Positions 46,318 to 56,303 of a stretch of 64,000 nt of DNA are shown here, in pieces. The stretch's first letter is position 1, and each line of letters starts with the position of its first letter. The stretch comes from Gavia stellata (taxonomy: Eukaryota; Chordata; Aves; Gaviiformes; Gaviidae), in contig NW_026776880.1 of NCBI RefSeq assembly GCF_030936135.1, positions 87,105 through 151,104 of the forward strand, read 5' to 3'. Made by a program: the position numbers and the translations under genes. Below the pieces are notes generated by a model. The model ran no database searches. It had not been told where the DNA came from and saw only the letters and a list, made by a program, of their open reading frames with translations.

Positions 46318-47516
46318 CTACGGGGGACGGTGCCAGAGTGGCGGGTTATGGGTACCGTACTCGCTGGCTGTCTCCATGTTGGTCTCCCTCTGCACAAAAA
46401 ACTGCCGCTGGCCCAGTGACTTCTGCAGGGCCGCCCGCTCCCACTTCTCCTGGGCCAGCTTCTTCATGCGCTGCGCTAGGGCCGCTGCTCAGGTGTGATG
46501 GGCACCGACTCCTCCTGCTCCTCCAGTGGGGTGGGTGCAGCCGTGAGGACCCCAAGGCCCGAGGGGTAGCACAGACTCTTCAGAAGGTCGCGGCAGCCAC
46601 GGCGGCACGTGCAGCTGCTGCGGCAGCCCCTCACATGGGGTTTGGCCCCCCGTGGGTGACAGGCGCAGCCAGCTCGGCTGCTTGGCTTTGGCACACTCCC
46701 TGGTGCGCGCCTTGCTGCTCGATGCCGCTGCCGGTGCCGTCTCCTTCTTGCCATCAGCCGGGGCCTTGGAGGCAGCCGACCCCGCGCTGGGTCTCGAGGC
46801 CACCAGCAGGGCACTGGGGACCCTGGGGGGCACAGTGGGGCCGGCCTGGGGCTCCGGGTTGGGCCGTGGGCGCACCGGTCCCACCACCATCAGTCTTTGC
46901 CCCAGTGGGTGGAAACTCTGGATGGAGTTGAGCAAGTACACCCTCAGGTTGGTGCGGGGCGTCCTCAGCCCCAGGGCGGGGATGCTGTTGTGGGGAGGCC
47001 GGTACCAGGCTGAGGTGGGGCTGCCGGTGGTGGGGCTGCCAGTAGCAGGATGGGGGAGAGACGGCGGTACCAGGGGTGCTGGTGCCAGGCCAGGGTGGGG
47101 ACGCTGGATCCGTATCAGTTGTTCCTTTTTGTACCGGCGAGGTGGAGCCACGGCTGCAGCCTGTGCCAGGCAGGGGGCATGGCCACCTCTCCGGGGGCAA
47201 GGCCGGTGAGGGCGCGGGGCTGAGGTGGCAGAAGCGGAAGTGGCGGCTTCCTCCCGGCCCGGGGCCTCCCGGGGCTGCCCCTGGTCGCTGCAGCGGTGTG
47301 CGGCCCAGTGCTGCCGGGAGCCGCGGGCCCAGCCAGGCCCTGACACTGTCGGTGTTGGCAGCTGGCATCGCTGTGCTGCCTCTTCCATTGAACATATATC
47401 GCAGTCCCTGGGCAGCGGGGAGCCATAGCTTAAAGCGCGGGGGGTCAGGGGACTGCGGAGGCGAAGGTCCCTGGGCTGGGTGTGGGGCCGGAGCCCCCGT
47501 CCAGCGGTTTAATGCC
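46318..47516 (-). pseudogene. Gene B, unit 1: unrecognised proline-rich gene, frame broken
   Basis: On the minus strand downstream of gene A, several coding-like blocks lie in order but not in one frame: PPRFKLWLPAAQGLRYMFNG near 47440-47380, PPRRYKKEQLIRIQRP near 47140-47095, NLRVYLLNSIQSFHPLGQRL near 46950-46890, EEQEESVPITPEQR near 46520-46490, and RMKKLAQEKWERAALQKSLG, then QRQFFVQRE, from about 46470, ending at TAG 46318-46320. The last two blocks would join if one G were present near 46487. YKKEQLI fits the eIF4E-binding pattern YxxxxL-phi, which is only suggestive. I do not recognise the protein. It may be a separate gene or the 3' exons of gene A. An ATTAAA follows at 46220-46225. Confidence 0.45.
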
Positions 47517-49948
47517 TCCGTGCTGTGGGGTTACGGTGGACCGGCTGCATAAAACCTGTCCCGTCCGGCTGCATGAAGGACCTTTGCCCCATGGCATCTC
47601 CCCAGGTTCTAGGTCGCTTGGAGAGCACCTTGTTGTTGGTGGATGCTCTCCGCTTGGCCTTCTTGCTGCCCGCCTCTCCCGATCTGGCCACTGCCTGGCA
47701 GGAGATGACGCCCGGCAGCAGCGGCAAGCGGGTCATAACTACCTGTGGCTGCCTCCGCAGTGCCTCCTCCACCAGCTGGGCCATGCAAGGTGGATGACGC
47801 GGACGGGCAGCCGGGGGACTCGGCAGCGGGATCTGCAGGGGGCTCAGCAGGGCACTCTCCGGAGGAGCCTTGAGGGGATCCTGCCAGGGACTCTCCACAG
47901 GAGTGTCCTCTGCAGTCTCCTGTGAAGTCTCCAGAGAACTCTGTGGAGAGCTGTCCTCGGAAGTCTCCAAGGGAGACAGTGACAGCCAGGTGGGGAGGTC
48001 TGCCGCAAGTCCGCCCTGCTTCACCTCGGGGTCCTGCAAGGGGGAGGCCGCCACCCCCCAGAAGGGGTCGGTGTCCCCCAGCATCGCCGCCGCCAGGCGG
48101 TCCTCAGGGCAGTCACCTTCCACCCCGTCCTCCAAGAAGTCGGAGACTTCGTTGAAGGAGGCACTGCTGGCAAGGCTGTCGTGGACATCAGGGAAGGTGT
48201 TTTCGCCGTCCAGCAGCATGAGCACCGCCACTTGCTCCTTGTCGGAGCTGCCCTCTGCCCTGTAGTCCAAGAGGTGAGGAAGCTTGTTGAGGGAGGTGGT
48301 CAGGTTGGGGACATCGGGGACAGTGTCCTCGCTATCCCCCAGCCCCGCCGCCACTGCTCGCTCCTTGGGGCAGCCACCCTCTGACACGTACCCGGAGAGG
48401 TCGGGGAGCTCATCGAGGACCTGGGCGGTCAAGCTGGGGACACTGGCGGTCAAGATGGCGCCTTCGCTGTGCCCTGGTCGTGCCACCACCGCTTGGTCCT
48501 GGGGGCAGTCGCCGTCCGCCACGTACTCCGAGAAGTCGTGGTTCTCACTGAGGAAAGCGGCTCTGGCGAGGCTGTTGGGCAAATGAAGGACATCAGGGAA
48601 GGTGTCCTTGCTGTCCCCCAGCCCTGCCGCCACCACTCGCTCCTTGGGGCAGCCATCCTCCACCACGTACTCGGAGAAGTCAGGGATCTCATCGAGGAAG
48701 GCAGTCAAGTTGGGGACATCAGGGACGGTGTCCTTGCTGTCCCCCAGCCCCACCACTGCCACTCGCTCCTTGGGGCAGTCGCCCTCCGCCACGTCCTCGG
48801 AGAGGTCGGGGAGCTCGTGGAGGAAGGAGGCCAAGCTGGGGCTGTCGGGGACATCAGGGACGGTGTCCTCGCCGTCTGCGGTGCCGAGCCAGGCGAGCGT
48901 ATGGTTGACAGTGGTGTCCTCTGCCTGCTCAGGAAAGGCCTGGGCCAAGGCGGCTGGCCCCTGCTCGGGCAGATTGGAGGGCTTCCCCGGGGCCGCCAGG
49001 GTGGTCACCGCTGCTGAAAAAGCAAAAAAGCCAACCCAACCCCGTGGCGATGCAAGCTTTCCTCAGCTTGGCCGCCCACCTGCGAGCTCTGGCACCCCCC
49101 AAAACACACCTTTGGCCTTTGTTGTGATTGTGCCGGTCGGCGAAGCCAAGGCGGGCTGGCGGGGGCTGGCGGCAGGGATGCTGTCCTTGATGGCTGCCCC
49201 GTCCTTGTTGGAGGCCTCCGATGGCTTCTGGGTGCTGCCAGGAAGGGTGTGGAGCACAGGGGGGCCCTGCACCCAATGCTGAGCTGCGGCGCAGCAGGGT
49301 TGTGGGGGGCCAGGGTAGGCAGGGATGTGCAGCAGGTGGGAGCCCGTGGGGTACAGGGGCTGGCCCTGGACCACGGCTCCCAGCCCCAGCCCCATGGGCT
49401 GTTGGGGCAGCAGCGTCCCCATCACCACCTGCTGTCCCCAGCCATAGGCAGGGGGACAGGGAGCAGGCACGCAAGGGAGCTGCACCCCACGTGAAGGCTG
49501 CGCCCCGTGGGGGAGCTGCGCCCCAGGGGGAAGCTGCACCCCGCAAGGGAGCTGCAGCACAGAGGGGAGCTGCACCCCCCGGGGGAGCTGCACCATGGAG
49601 GGGACCTGCACCAGCTGCCCTGGGGTCCCCAGGGGCCCTGGCACCCCATGCCAGACGCTGGCCGGCGCCAGCTGGAAGGTGATGGGGTGGACCTGGGCAA
49701 GCTCAGAGGACACCGGCAGCCCCGGGACAGAAGGCAGCGCAGAGGCAGCAACCGGTGGTGGCATGGCCGGAACGGTGAAGCTCACACCGGGCACCTCCGA
49801 TGCCGTTGGCAGCCGGAGAGGGAACCTCTCTGTTGGGGGAGGCAAAGAGGGGTGATAAGGTGAGATATTGGCAGGCAGCGCCGGCTGGGGGGTTACCTGG
49901 AGGGCAGGAACAGCAGGAGGAGCGGGAGCCGGCTGCTGTACCTGCCAT
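47509..49948 (-). CDS. Gene A, unit 1: acidic-repeat, proline-rich protein of unknown function
   Basis: Three minus-strand exons join in frame: 49948-49897, 49829-49110 and 49010-47509, both introns GT-AG and phase 1; the product is 757 aa. The second acceptor is a CAGCAG pair, so one extra alanine is possible. Exon 2 is rich in proline and hydrophobic residues with GVQLP/GAQLP repeats. Exon 3 encodes six imperfect repeats of about 42 residues (around residues 315-570) with cores such as ELPDLSEDVAEGDCPKER and DSKDTVPDVPN. A Ser/Pro/Glu region follows, then MAQLVEEALRRQPQV and basic clusters (KKAKRR, KRPR). No signal peptide or membrane segment is obvious. Acidic repeats plus a basic tail suggest a nuclear regulator, which is inference. 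The open frame over three spliced exons argues for recent constraint. I do not recognise the family. Confidence 0.65.
48060..48840 (-). repeat. Six coding repeats in gene A, unit 1
   Basis: Six in-frame units of about 126-141 bp, each encoding a [LF]xxxPDxSxY-like acidic core, a GDCPKER-like turn and a DTxPDVPN end. The third and sixth units are the most diverged. An identical set occurs in unit 2. Confidence 0.8.
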
Positions 49949-50060
49949 GGCGGTTGCTCAGGGTGGGGTTTGTTGGGGCTTCCGTCCCCATGGCGATCAT
50001 TCCGCCAGCACCTGCTTCAACCAGCCAGATATTCCATACCACAACAACTTCCCATGTCAG

Positions 50061-50200
50061 TGATTTCCCATCCTCAATGATCATTTCCCATCCTCAATGA
50101 TCATTTCCCATCCCCACGGTGGTTTCCCAGCCCAACAGTGATTTCTCAGCCCTGTGAGGGTTTCCTATGCCAACGGTCTCGCACCCCCACGATTTCCCAT
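50061..50200. repeat. 20-bp-type repeats upstream of gene A, unit 1
   Basis: Tandem and degenerate copies of TCATTTCCCATCCTCAATGA and related GATTTCCCA-containing units, lying between the gene A start and the upstream LTR. Unit 2 has the same at 60680-60819. Confidence 0.75.
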
Positions 50201-50448
50201 GCCAAGCATGGTTTTTGCAAGGAGCTCAATTTCCTGTCCAAGGGGAAGGGATGGGGCCAGCACTAGAGGCCCTGCGATGCCAACCTGTGTGTGCTGCCCC
50301 ATCCAGCCCCGGTGGTGGGGATGGTGGGGGTCGGGGTGCTTTTGGGGTTTTTTTGTGCTCCCCCTCTCTGCCCCGGAGGGGCAACTGCTGCTCCCAACTG
50401 TGGTGGGACCGGAGACGGTTCCGGTACCTTGGGGCCAAGATGGGGAGC

Positions 50449-50897
50449 TGTCAGGAAAATCTAGCAACTGGCCTGTACTGCCCAAGGAGAGAGGCTAGGG
50501 CACAAAGTGTAGATTTAAAAAAGTAATTCTTTATTCATGGACATGAGGTGTCCCATTCCAACTGGGGCACCCCGAAGGTGGTTTTGCACATGATTCTTAT
50601 GCCTTCCAGGCATTCAAGTACAAAGCAATTTGACCAATCACTACCTAACATACACACGCACACACGCTGCTGTTTTGCAAAGCAACTCTAATTCTACGGC
50701 GTCATCATCCATCTGCTTCTTTCTTGACCTAGACATCCCTGGAGTCGGTCTCGCTGCAGTTCTGTATCCCTGATGCCAGATGTTGGGAGGGTTTCCCAGA
50801 GGTGTCGGAGGGGCTGGGATGCATATCCTATGTTTATACAATGTCATGCTCTTAAGCCTAATTGGTAGCATAGTTAGGGAATGAGATTTTCCTAACA
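50449..50897 (-). mobile_element. ERV-D 3' LTR, unit 1
   Basis: A 449-bp minus-strand LTR with near-perfect 14-bp inverted ends (TGTTAGGAAAATCT / AGATTTTCCTGACA, one mismatch). AATAAA lies about 80 bp before its end, and a polypurine tract (ACAAAAGGAGTGAC) lies immediately before its start, after an env remnant. Its downstream end is 500 bp from the gene A start codon on the same strand, so it is placed to act as a promoter or enhancer for gene A. It contains an inverted CCAAT-type ATTGGTCAAAT and a TATAAA-like GTATAAAC. Confidence 0.85.
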
Positions 50898-51705
50898 GTC
50901 ACTCCTTTTGTTATGACCATCAGGCTCACACTGTACTCTTCATTATTTAGGTCGTAAGTCGAGTTCATAAGGTAATACAACACTGTAAACACACCTATAG
51001 AATTACAAAGCAAAACAAGCGAACGACTACAGCGACGCAAATCCTTGTAGTTCACGGTCCTCTGCCTAAGTCTGGGAGCCAAGAGGTTAGCCACCCAAAT
51101 AGATTTAGGGGAGATCCCTGCCTTACTTCATGTAATATTGTTCAACGAGTCTTTCTCTTGTTTCTCTCAGTTTCATTTTTCTGGTCTTGATTTAAATAAC
51201 CCCCCCAGCAGCTGTTATTCGATCATGCACATACTCTGTCTTGTACTTCTAAAAGGTGGTCTAGGGCTAATCGAGTCTATATTACCATTTGTGATAAGGA
51301 TTTGATTTCTTCCTGTAGGGCTGTGATACTATCTGCGCTTTCATTAATGGCTTTTTCTAATTCTCTGGACACATTTGCAATAGCTCTTTCCGGTTTTGCA
51401 ACCCCTAACTGTGGGTAAAAGCTGTTACAGACAGGTGGAACTTAGTGCCCCGTTCTGTCAGAGGGCTGTAACACTTTCTCCTGTAGCTATCAGTAGCTAG
51501 GAGCTACAGAGGCAGAAGACATACTGGCTCTAACCTGTGTGCATGGTCTTAGTGCACTTAGAATACACTTCTCAGCTCAGGTTGAGGGTAAATCCTCAAA
51601 TGCCCTTTCCTCACCTATCCAGTATTGCCCTGGTAGTTGTGCAAATAGGGTAGTAGAGTCTTCAAATACATCTGAATCATGTAAATTCTTTCCTGTAAAA
51701 GGGTT
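50898..51705 (-). pseudogene. ERV-D envelope TM remnant, unit 1
   Basis: The minus-strand translation has a retroviral transmembrane-subunit helix (ERAIANVSRELEKAI, ALQEEIKSLSQM, LALDHLLEVQDRVCA) and a cysteine region. A LFGWLTSWLPDL pre-membrane motif follows. Many stops and frameshifts interrupt it. Farther upstream, an env-like stretch ([20 protein letters not shown]) runs to the CR1 junction at about 51705. It cannot make a protein. Confidence 0.75.
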
Positions 51706-52367
51706 GCAGATGACACCAAGTTGGGCGGGAGTGTTGATCTGCTGGAGGGTCGGAAGGCTCTGCAGAGGGATCTGGACAGGCTGGATCAATGGGCCGAAGC
51801 CAACTGTATGAGGTTCAACAAGGCCAAGTGCCGGGTCCTGCACTTGGGTCACAACAACCCCATGCAACGCTGCAGGCTTGGGGACCAGTGGCTGGAAAGC
51901 TGCCTGGCGGAAAAGGACCTGGGGATTTTGATCGACAGCCGGCTGAAGATGAGCCAGCACTGTGCCCAGGTGGCCAAGAAGGCCAACGGCATCCTGGCCT
52001 GTATCAGAAATGGTGTGCCCAGCAGGAGCAGGGAGGTGATCGTGCCCCTGTACTCGGTGCTGGTGAGGCCGCCCCTCGAATGCTGTGTTCAGTTTGGGGC
52101 CCCCCACTACAAGAAGGACATTGAGGTGCTGGAGCGTGTCCAGAGAAGGGCGACGGAGCTGGTGAGGGGTCTGGAGCACAAGTCTTGTGAGGAGCGGCTG
52201 AGGGAGCTGGGGTTGTCCAGTCTGGAGAAGAGGAGGCTGAGGGGAGACCTTTCGCTCTTTACAATTACCTGAAAGGGGATTGCAGAGAGGTGGGTGTTGG
52301 TCTTTTCTCCCAAGTGACAAGTGATAGGACCAGAGGGAATGGCCTCAAGTTGCGCCAGCGGAGGTTT
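51706..52367 (+). mobile_element. CR1 LINE fragment, unit 1
   Basis: A sense CR1 fragment with a 183-codon open RT C-terminal frame (51721-52272). It has [56 protein letters not shown] and [14 protein letters not shown]. It is cut at 52367 by the minus-strand LTR that begins at 52368, so the usual 3' end is missing. Confidence 0.93.
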
Positions 52368-52961
52368 TGTTACCGGAAGGTGGCAAAATAATTCACTCTC
52401 TAAAACTTAGTTGTGACGTTTCAGAAAGCAGGCATTCTTTATTGTGGCGCCGGATGCACGGGGGATAATTCCACCCAGCGTGCATACCCAAAGACAAAAC
52501 TACTGAGTTTTTATACTATGTTTACATACATACTCATTATATTTCCAAGAATTACATGTCATATTCAGGGATTTCCAAGAACTCATTAGCATATGCTAAT
52601 ACCCTTTGCGCATGCTTGTTGGTGCCTCTGGGTGGTCGTCGGGGGTATTCAGATGAAGGCTCGTACTCTTCTTCACTGGGTTTGCCAAGTGACCTCTATT
52701 TCTGTGCAAGCTCAGTCCTGGGATGACGTATACCATGTCCTTCAATGCTGGCTTTGTACTCATCTTGCAACTTTCGTATTTTTATGGTTCCGTGCATCTG
52801 TTCTTCCAAGGCCGAGCTGCCTAAAGTGAGATTACTCCGGAGCTCCCTATCTTACAACTGTTCTAACTATTTCCAAGTTACAAAGATTCCCCTTTTCTTT
52901 TGGTTACATCTAGTGAGTAACAGCTCTAACTGCCTGACTGCCTGCATTGGTACAGGTATCA
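52368..52961 (-). mobile_element. ERV-E 3' LTR, unit 1
   Basis: A 594-bp minus-strand LTR from TGATACCTGTA (52961) to TTCCGGTAACA (52368). It has AATAAA near 52440, a U3 with AAGCATGCGCAAAGG and TTAGCATATGCTAATGAG, and a polypurine tract (AAAAAGAAAAGGAGGGAT) immediately before its start. It is inserted into the CR1. Confidence 0.85.
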
Positions 52962-52985
52962 ATCCCTCCTTTTCTTTTTGAGGAG

Positions 52986-53248
52986 TTGTAGCTTACATGC
53001 TGCAGTTCCTCACTATACAAACTTACTGTATCTTGAACCAAGGTTGGTACAGCATTGAACCATTATACAGGCAAGAATACAAACTGTGATAATAAAAATC
53101 ACTGATAAAAACAGCCTTTTCAACCACGACCAATTAGGAAGCTAAGAAGTAAGAGTATTCCAGATTTCTTCAAAACCCCAGGAGGTACTACCTTTAGTAA
53201 CTTACTCAATTGCATTTTTAAGGTTTGATCCACTAGATTGTGGCCCCC
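52986..53248 (-). pseudogene. ERV-E env C-terminus, unit 1
   Basis: The minus-strand translation ends with a retroviral membrane-anchor region (LPNWSWLKRLFLSVIFIITV, then ILACIMVQCC) before the polypurine tract. It resembles the ERV-B env end at 13990. Stops are present in the longer frame. It is fused at about 53249 to integrase sequence by an internal deletion. Confidence 0.75.
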
Positions 53249-53949
53249 CCATCAGGCTTTGTTGGTGCGACATGGGAAGGCTTCAAGCCATCCTGTGAAA
53301 GTATCCACCAATACTAATAGATATCTCAGCCCTCCTTTCCTTGGCAGTTCAGTGGAATCTCTCTGCCAATGTTCTCCTGGGATGTTTCCTGGTTTTGTCA
53401 ATCCAAACTGAATTTTATTCTGTGTCTTTGGATTATTCCTAAGGCATGTTTCACACCTTTCAACTACGGACCTTGTAATTTCTATCATATTACGACTCAC
53501 CACTGACTTCTGCAGATGTTTCAGTAAATTCTCAGTTCCCCACTCAACACTGTTATATTCTTTCTTTACTATTTCATGCATCAAAACTGGGGTTAGAATC
53601 ACCTTCCCCGTGGCAGTAAGAGCCCATCCACTTTTCTGTATTTCAGCTCTTAACGTCTTAATTAAATTCTTATCCTGACTATCGTAGTTAGGGGATTCTC
53701 CTAATTCTATTTTCTTTTCAGGTATTATCGCCAGTATATATCCCTTTACCCTTTCCTGCAACCTTACAAGCGGTTCCATTGGCCAATTGATTGCCTCTTT
53801 CTCGTGGGGTTCGTCCAGTTTGGTGAGCCTTAAAATGCATGATAGGCCCTTGCCTTGGTTTTTGTACACTTCTAAATAATTTAAAAATCTGCTCCGCATG
53901 CTTAATTCCAGTCCCTTGAGAAGACAAGAGTCATCTTGTCATCTGCTAC
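53249..53949 (-). pseudogene. ERV-E pol: RNase H end and integrase start, unit 1
   Basis: A minus-strand 215-codon frame (53899-53252). It shows the RNase H C-terminus (KHAEQIFKLFRSVQKP and AHQTGRTPRERGNQLANGTA in neighbouring frames). The integrase zinc-binding region follows (histidines near VLMHEIVKKEYN, ERCETCLRN), then the start of the core (EHWQRDSTELP, LVLVDTFTGWLEAFPC). The core is cut before its remaining catalytic residues. RNase H sequence runs out at 53949, exactly where the next plus-strand LTR starts. Confidence 0.85.
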
Positions 53950-54575
53950 TGAATGAAGGGTTAAATCGCTGACGGTCCCTGGCTGAGACCCTACTGTCAT
54001 ACATAAAAGCTTTACTTGCATAGTTTTAGTTATTTGCTGAGTAGAGTTGATAATAGGATGTCTCAAGACGTCTGACTCCCTTCCTGACAAGATCAAATGG
54101 GCCTTGAGGTAGCTCATTATGCCTCCTGAGTATATCCTTGATGACAGGGACTTGGGACGTTTGTGTCAAGATAAGTGCCAAAGAACTAGTTCAAAGTGAC
54201 CCTTTTGTAACATTCCGAGGCCAAAGGATGGATGGGCCAATTCCATGACCATGTATGGACAAAGGAAGCCCGAAGTTCAACGAGCAGACGGTGTGAGGAA
54301 GGCTATGAACGACCACCGGAGGGTGAAAAGACCCTAACCCTAATTTTACTGCGCATGCTTGGACTATGCAAATGAATTCCGGGAACTCATCCACATGAGA
54401 CCGCCCTTTTTAGAATCCTGATGAATATGTATGATGTTTCTGTATCTGAACTGAGGTGCTTTGCTAACCCGTTGGAGCACTCGTGGTGGACAAATCCCCA
54501 GTGCTGCCCAGCGCTGTATTAAAGGATGCCTGCTTAATAACCAACTAGTTGTTACTGAGTTACTTTGTTGTTTCA
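53950..54575 (+). mobile_element. ERV-C LTR, unit 2
   Basis: Same 626-bp LTR as at 43333 with about six substitutions. It is preceded directly by antisense ERV-E pol rather than by a polypurine tract, so it is not an ordinary 3' LTR of that element. Confidence 0.85.
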
Positions 54576-54822
54576 GTTTCGGCGACCCCGATGGGACAAT
54601 CTCTGTCCGGCTGCAGGAACCTCTGAGTCGGCGACTCCCTAGGCCGGCCCCGGAGAATTCTCTGGAGGGACTCACCGGTTCGGCGGATCCTCGCGGGGGC
54701 AGACAAGGACCTCTGGTAATTAATGGTTGGAGTTAATGGTTGTTATTTTACTGTGATAGTAATTGTTAGTTGTGTGTAGTGTTCGTGCCCCGACCCCTGT
54801 CCTTGTGTCCTATAAATTCAGA

Positions 54823-56303
54823 ATGGGGAACCAACAAGGCGGAGTGTTGAAAAAGAGCCCTTTGGGCTGCATTTTAGACCACTTTAGAAAGATATCGGGG
54901 GACCACCTGGAGGGACTGTAAATCGTGAGACCTTCATTAAATATTGTAACCAGTGGTGGCCTTTAGACAAGCTAGATGATGGAGAAAAATGGCCTTTTAA
55001 CGGAACTTTAAGGTACAACACTTGGTTGCAGCTTATGTTATTTCTGCGCCGAGAAGGAAAATGGGATGAAGGGGTTTATGCAGATACGTTTTTCACTTTG
55101 CGAAATCACCCTGAATGGCAAAAAGAATGCGGAATCAATTTAGCACCCCAGGACCCTATGGTCCTGGCGATAGAAAAAGAGAACAAGAAGCAAAATAGGA
55201 AGCTAAAAAGATGCTGCTCGGCTTGCAGCATTGGGCAAAGATGTTTAAAGATTGGTTCACAGAATGAGAGATTAGAGGATTGCTTGCCTCCACCAGAAGG
55301 AGAAGGTGATAGAGAAGGAGATGCTGGCACTGTTGGGGGTGAAGAATCAGAGGCAAGGGAAAGGGAAGAGATTAATGTTAAGTTTTCTCCCATCATTACC
55401 AGAATGCAAAGTAAAGTGGGACCTATCATACAGGCTCCACTAAGACAGGCAATGGGAGGACCTGTCAGAATTAAAGTACCTTTCGCTTTAGCAGATTTAG
55501 AGGGATGGCGAGCTACTGCAGGTGATTACCGGGATGACCCCGAAAAGGTTGCTAAAGGCTTTGAATTGATTGTTAAAACCCAGGGCCCTGATTGGGAAGA
55601 TGTGGATGCAATGTTGGATGCGGTGTTTAGTGAGTCAGAGAAGCAGATGGTTGTGAGAGCGGCTAGAACCCAGGTACAGGCTCTGGTTTTGGCTGGAACT
55701 CTGCCCAGAACAGTGGATAACCATGTTCCGATTACTAATCCTGGTTGGGCCCCTAATCAGACGGGAGCCCGGAATTTGTTAGCGCGGTACAGGGAATGGA
55801 TTGCTTATGGAATGAGAAATGCTGTCCCAAAATCAGTGAAGTGGTCTAAATTGTATGAAATTAAACAAGATAGAAAAGAATCCCCTGCTGATTTTTTGAA
55901 CCGATTAAAAGAAGGAATGCAGAAATATACCCCTTTAGACCCTACCTCTCGGGAGGGAAAGGGTCATTTGACATTCCTGCTTTTGGGACAGTCGGTGGAT
56001 GATATCAGGAGAAAGTTACAGAAAGTGCAAGGGACAGATATGAGAGATTTAGAGAAATTGTTGGAGGCTGCCTGGCAAGTGTATCGGAATAGGGATAGTC
56101 AGAAAGAGAGAGTAATGAGCAAAACAATTGCCAATGCTACAATGGCTGCCTTACGTACCACGGGGGGCCAGGTACCCCCTCGGAACCCATCAAGAAACAA
56201 CACTGTTGGAGGGAGGGGGGCCATGAGAAGCGGTGTAAGTGCCCCACTTAGGGGAAATCAAGCCCTCCTGAAAGATCAGTGTGCTTACTGCAAGCAAATG
56301 GGG
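54823..56303 (+). pseudogene. ERV-C gag, unit 2: longer open frame
   Basis: Same gag as unit 1, with the same early frameshift after the Met-Gly start. The unit 1 stop (TGA) is TCA here (C at 55258), so one frame of 467 codons runs from 55026 through matrix and capsid to CAYCKQMG and on into the host cassette, ending at 56429. It is still not a full Gag, because the N-terminus is out of frame and the zinc finger is cut. Confidence 0.9.

Larger units (their letters stand above)
43333..53949. repeat. Tandem composite unit 1 (10,617 bp)
   Basis: First copy of a direct tandem duplication. Order: plus-strand LTR and gag (43333-45686), host-like cassette on the minus strand (45687-50448), minus-strand LTR and env remnant (50449-51705), plus-strand CR1 (51706-52367), minus-strand LTR, env and pol remnant (52368-53949). 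The left edge is the first base of the LTR. The sequence outside it belongs to the paralogous segment ending at 43332. Confidence 0.97.

Noticed and set aside
47482..49682. Many plus-strand open frames opposite gene A
   Set aside because: They are reverse-frame shadows of the repeat-rich gene A exons, with no splice or start context.
45687..50448. Retroviral capture of gene A as an mRNA copy
   Set aside because: The cassette keeps two introns with splice signals and upstream non-coding DNA, so it is genomic DNA joined to ERVs, not a reverse-transcribed message.
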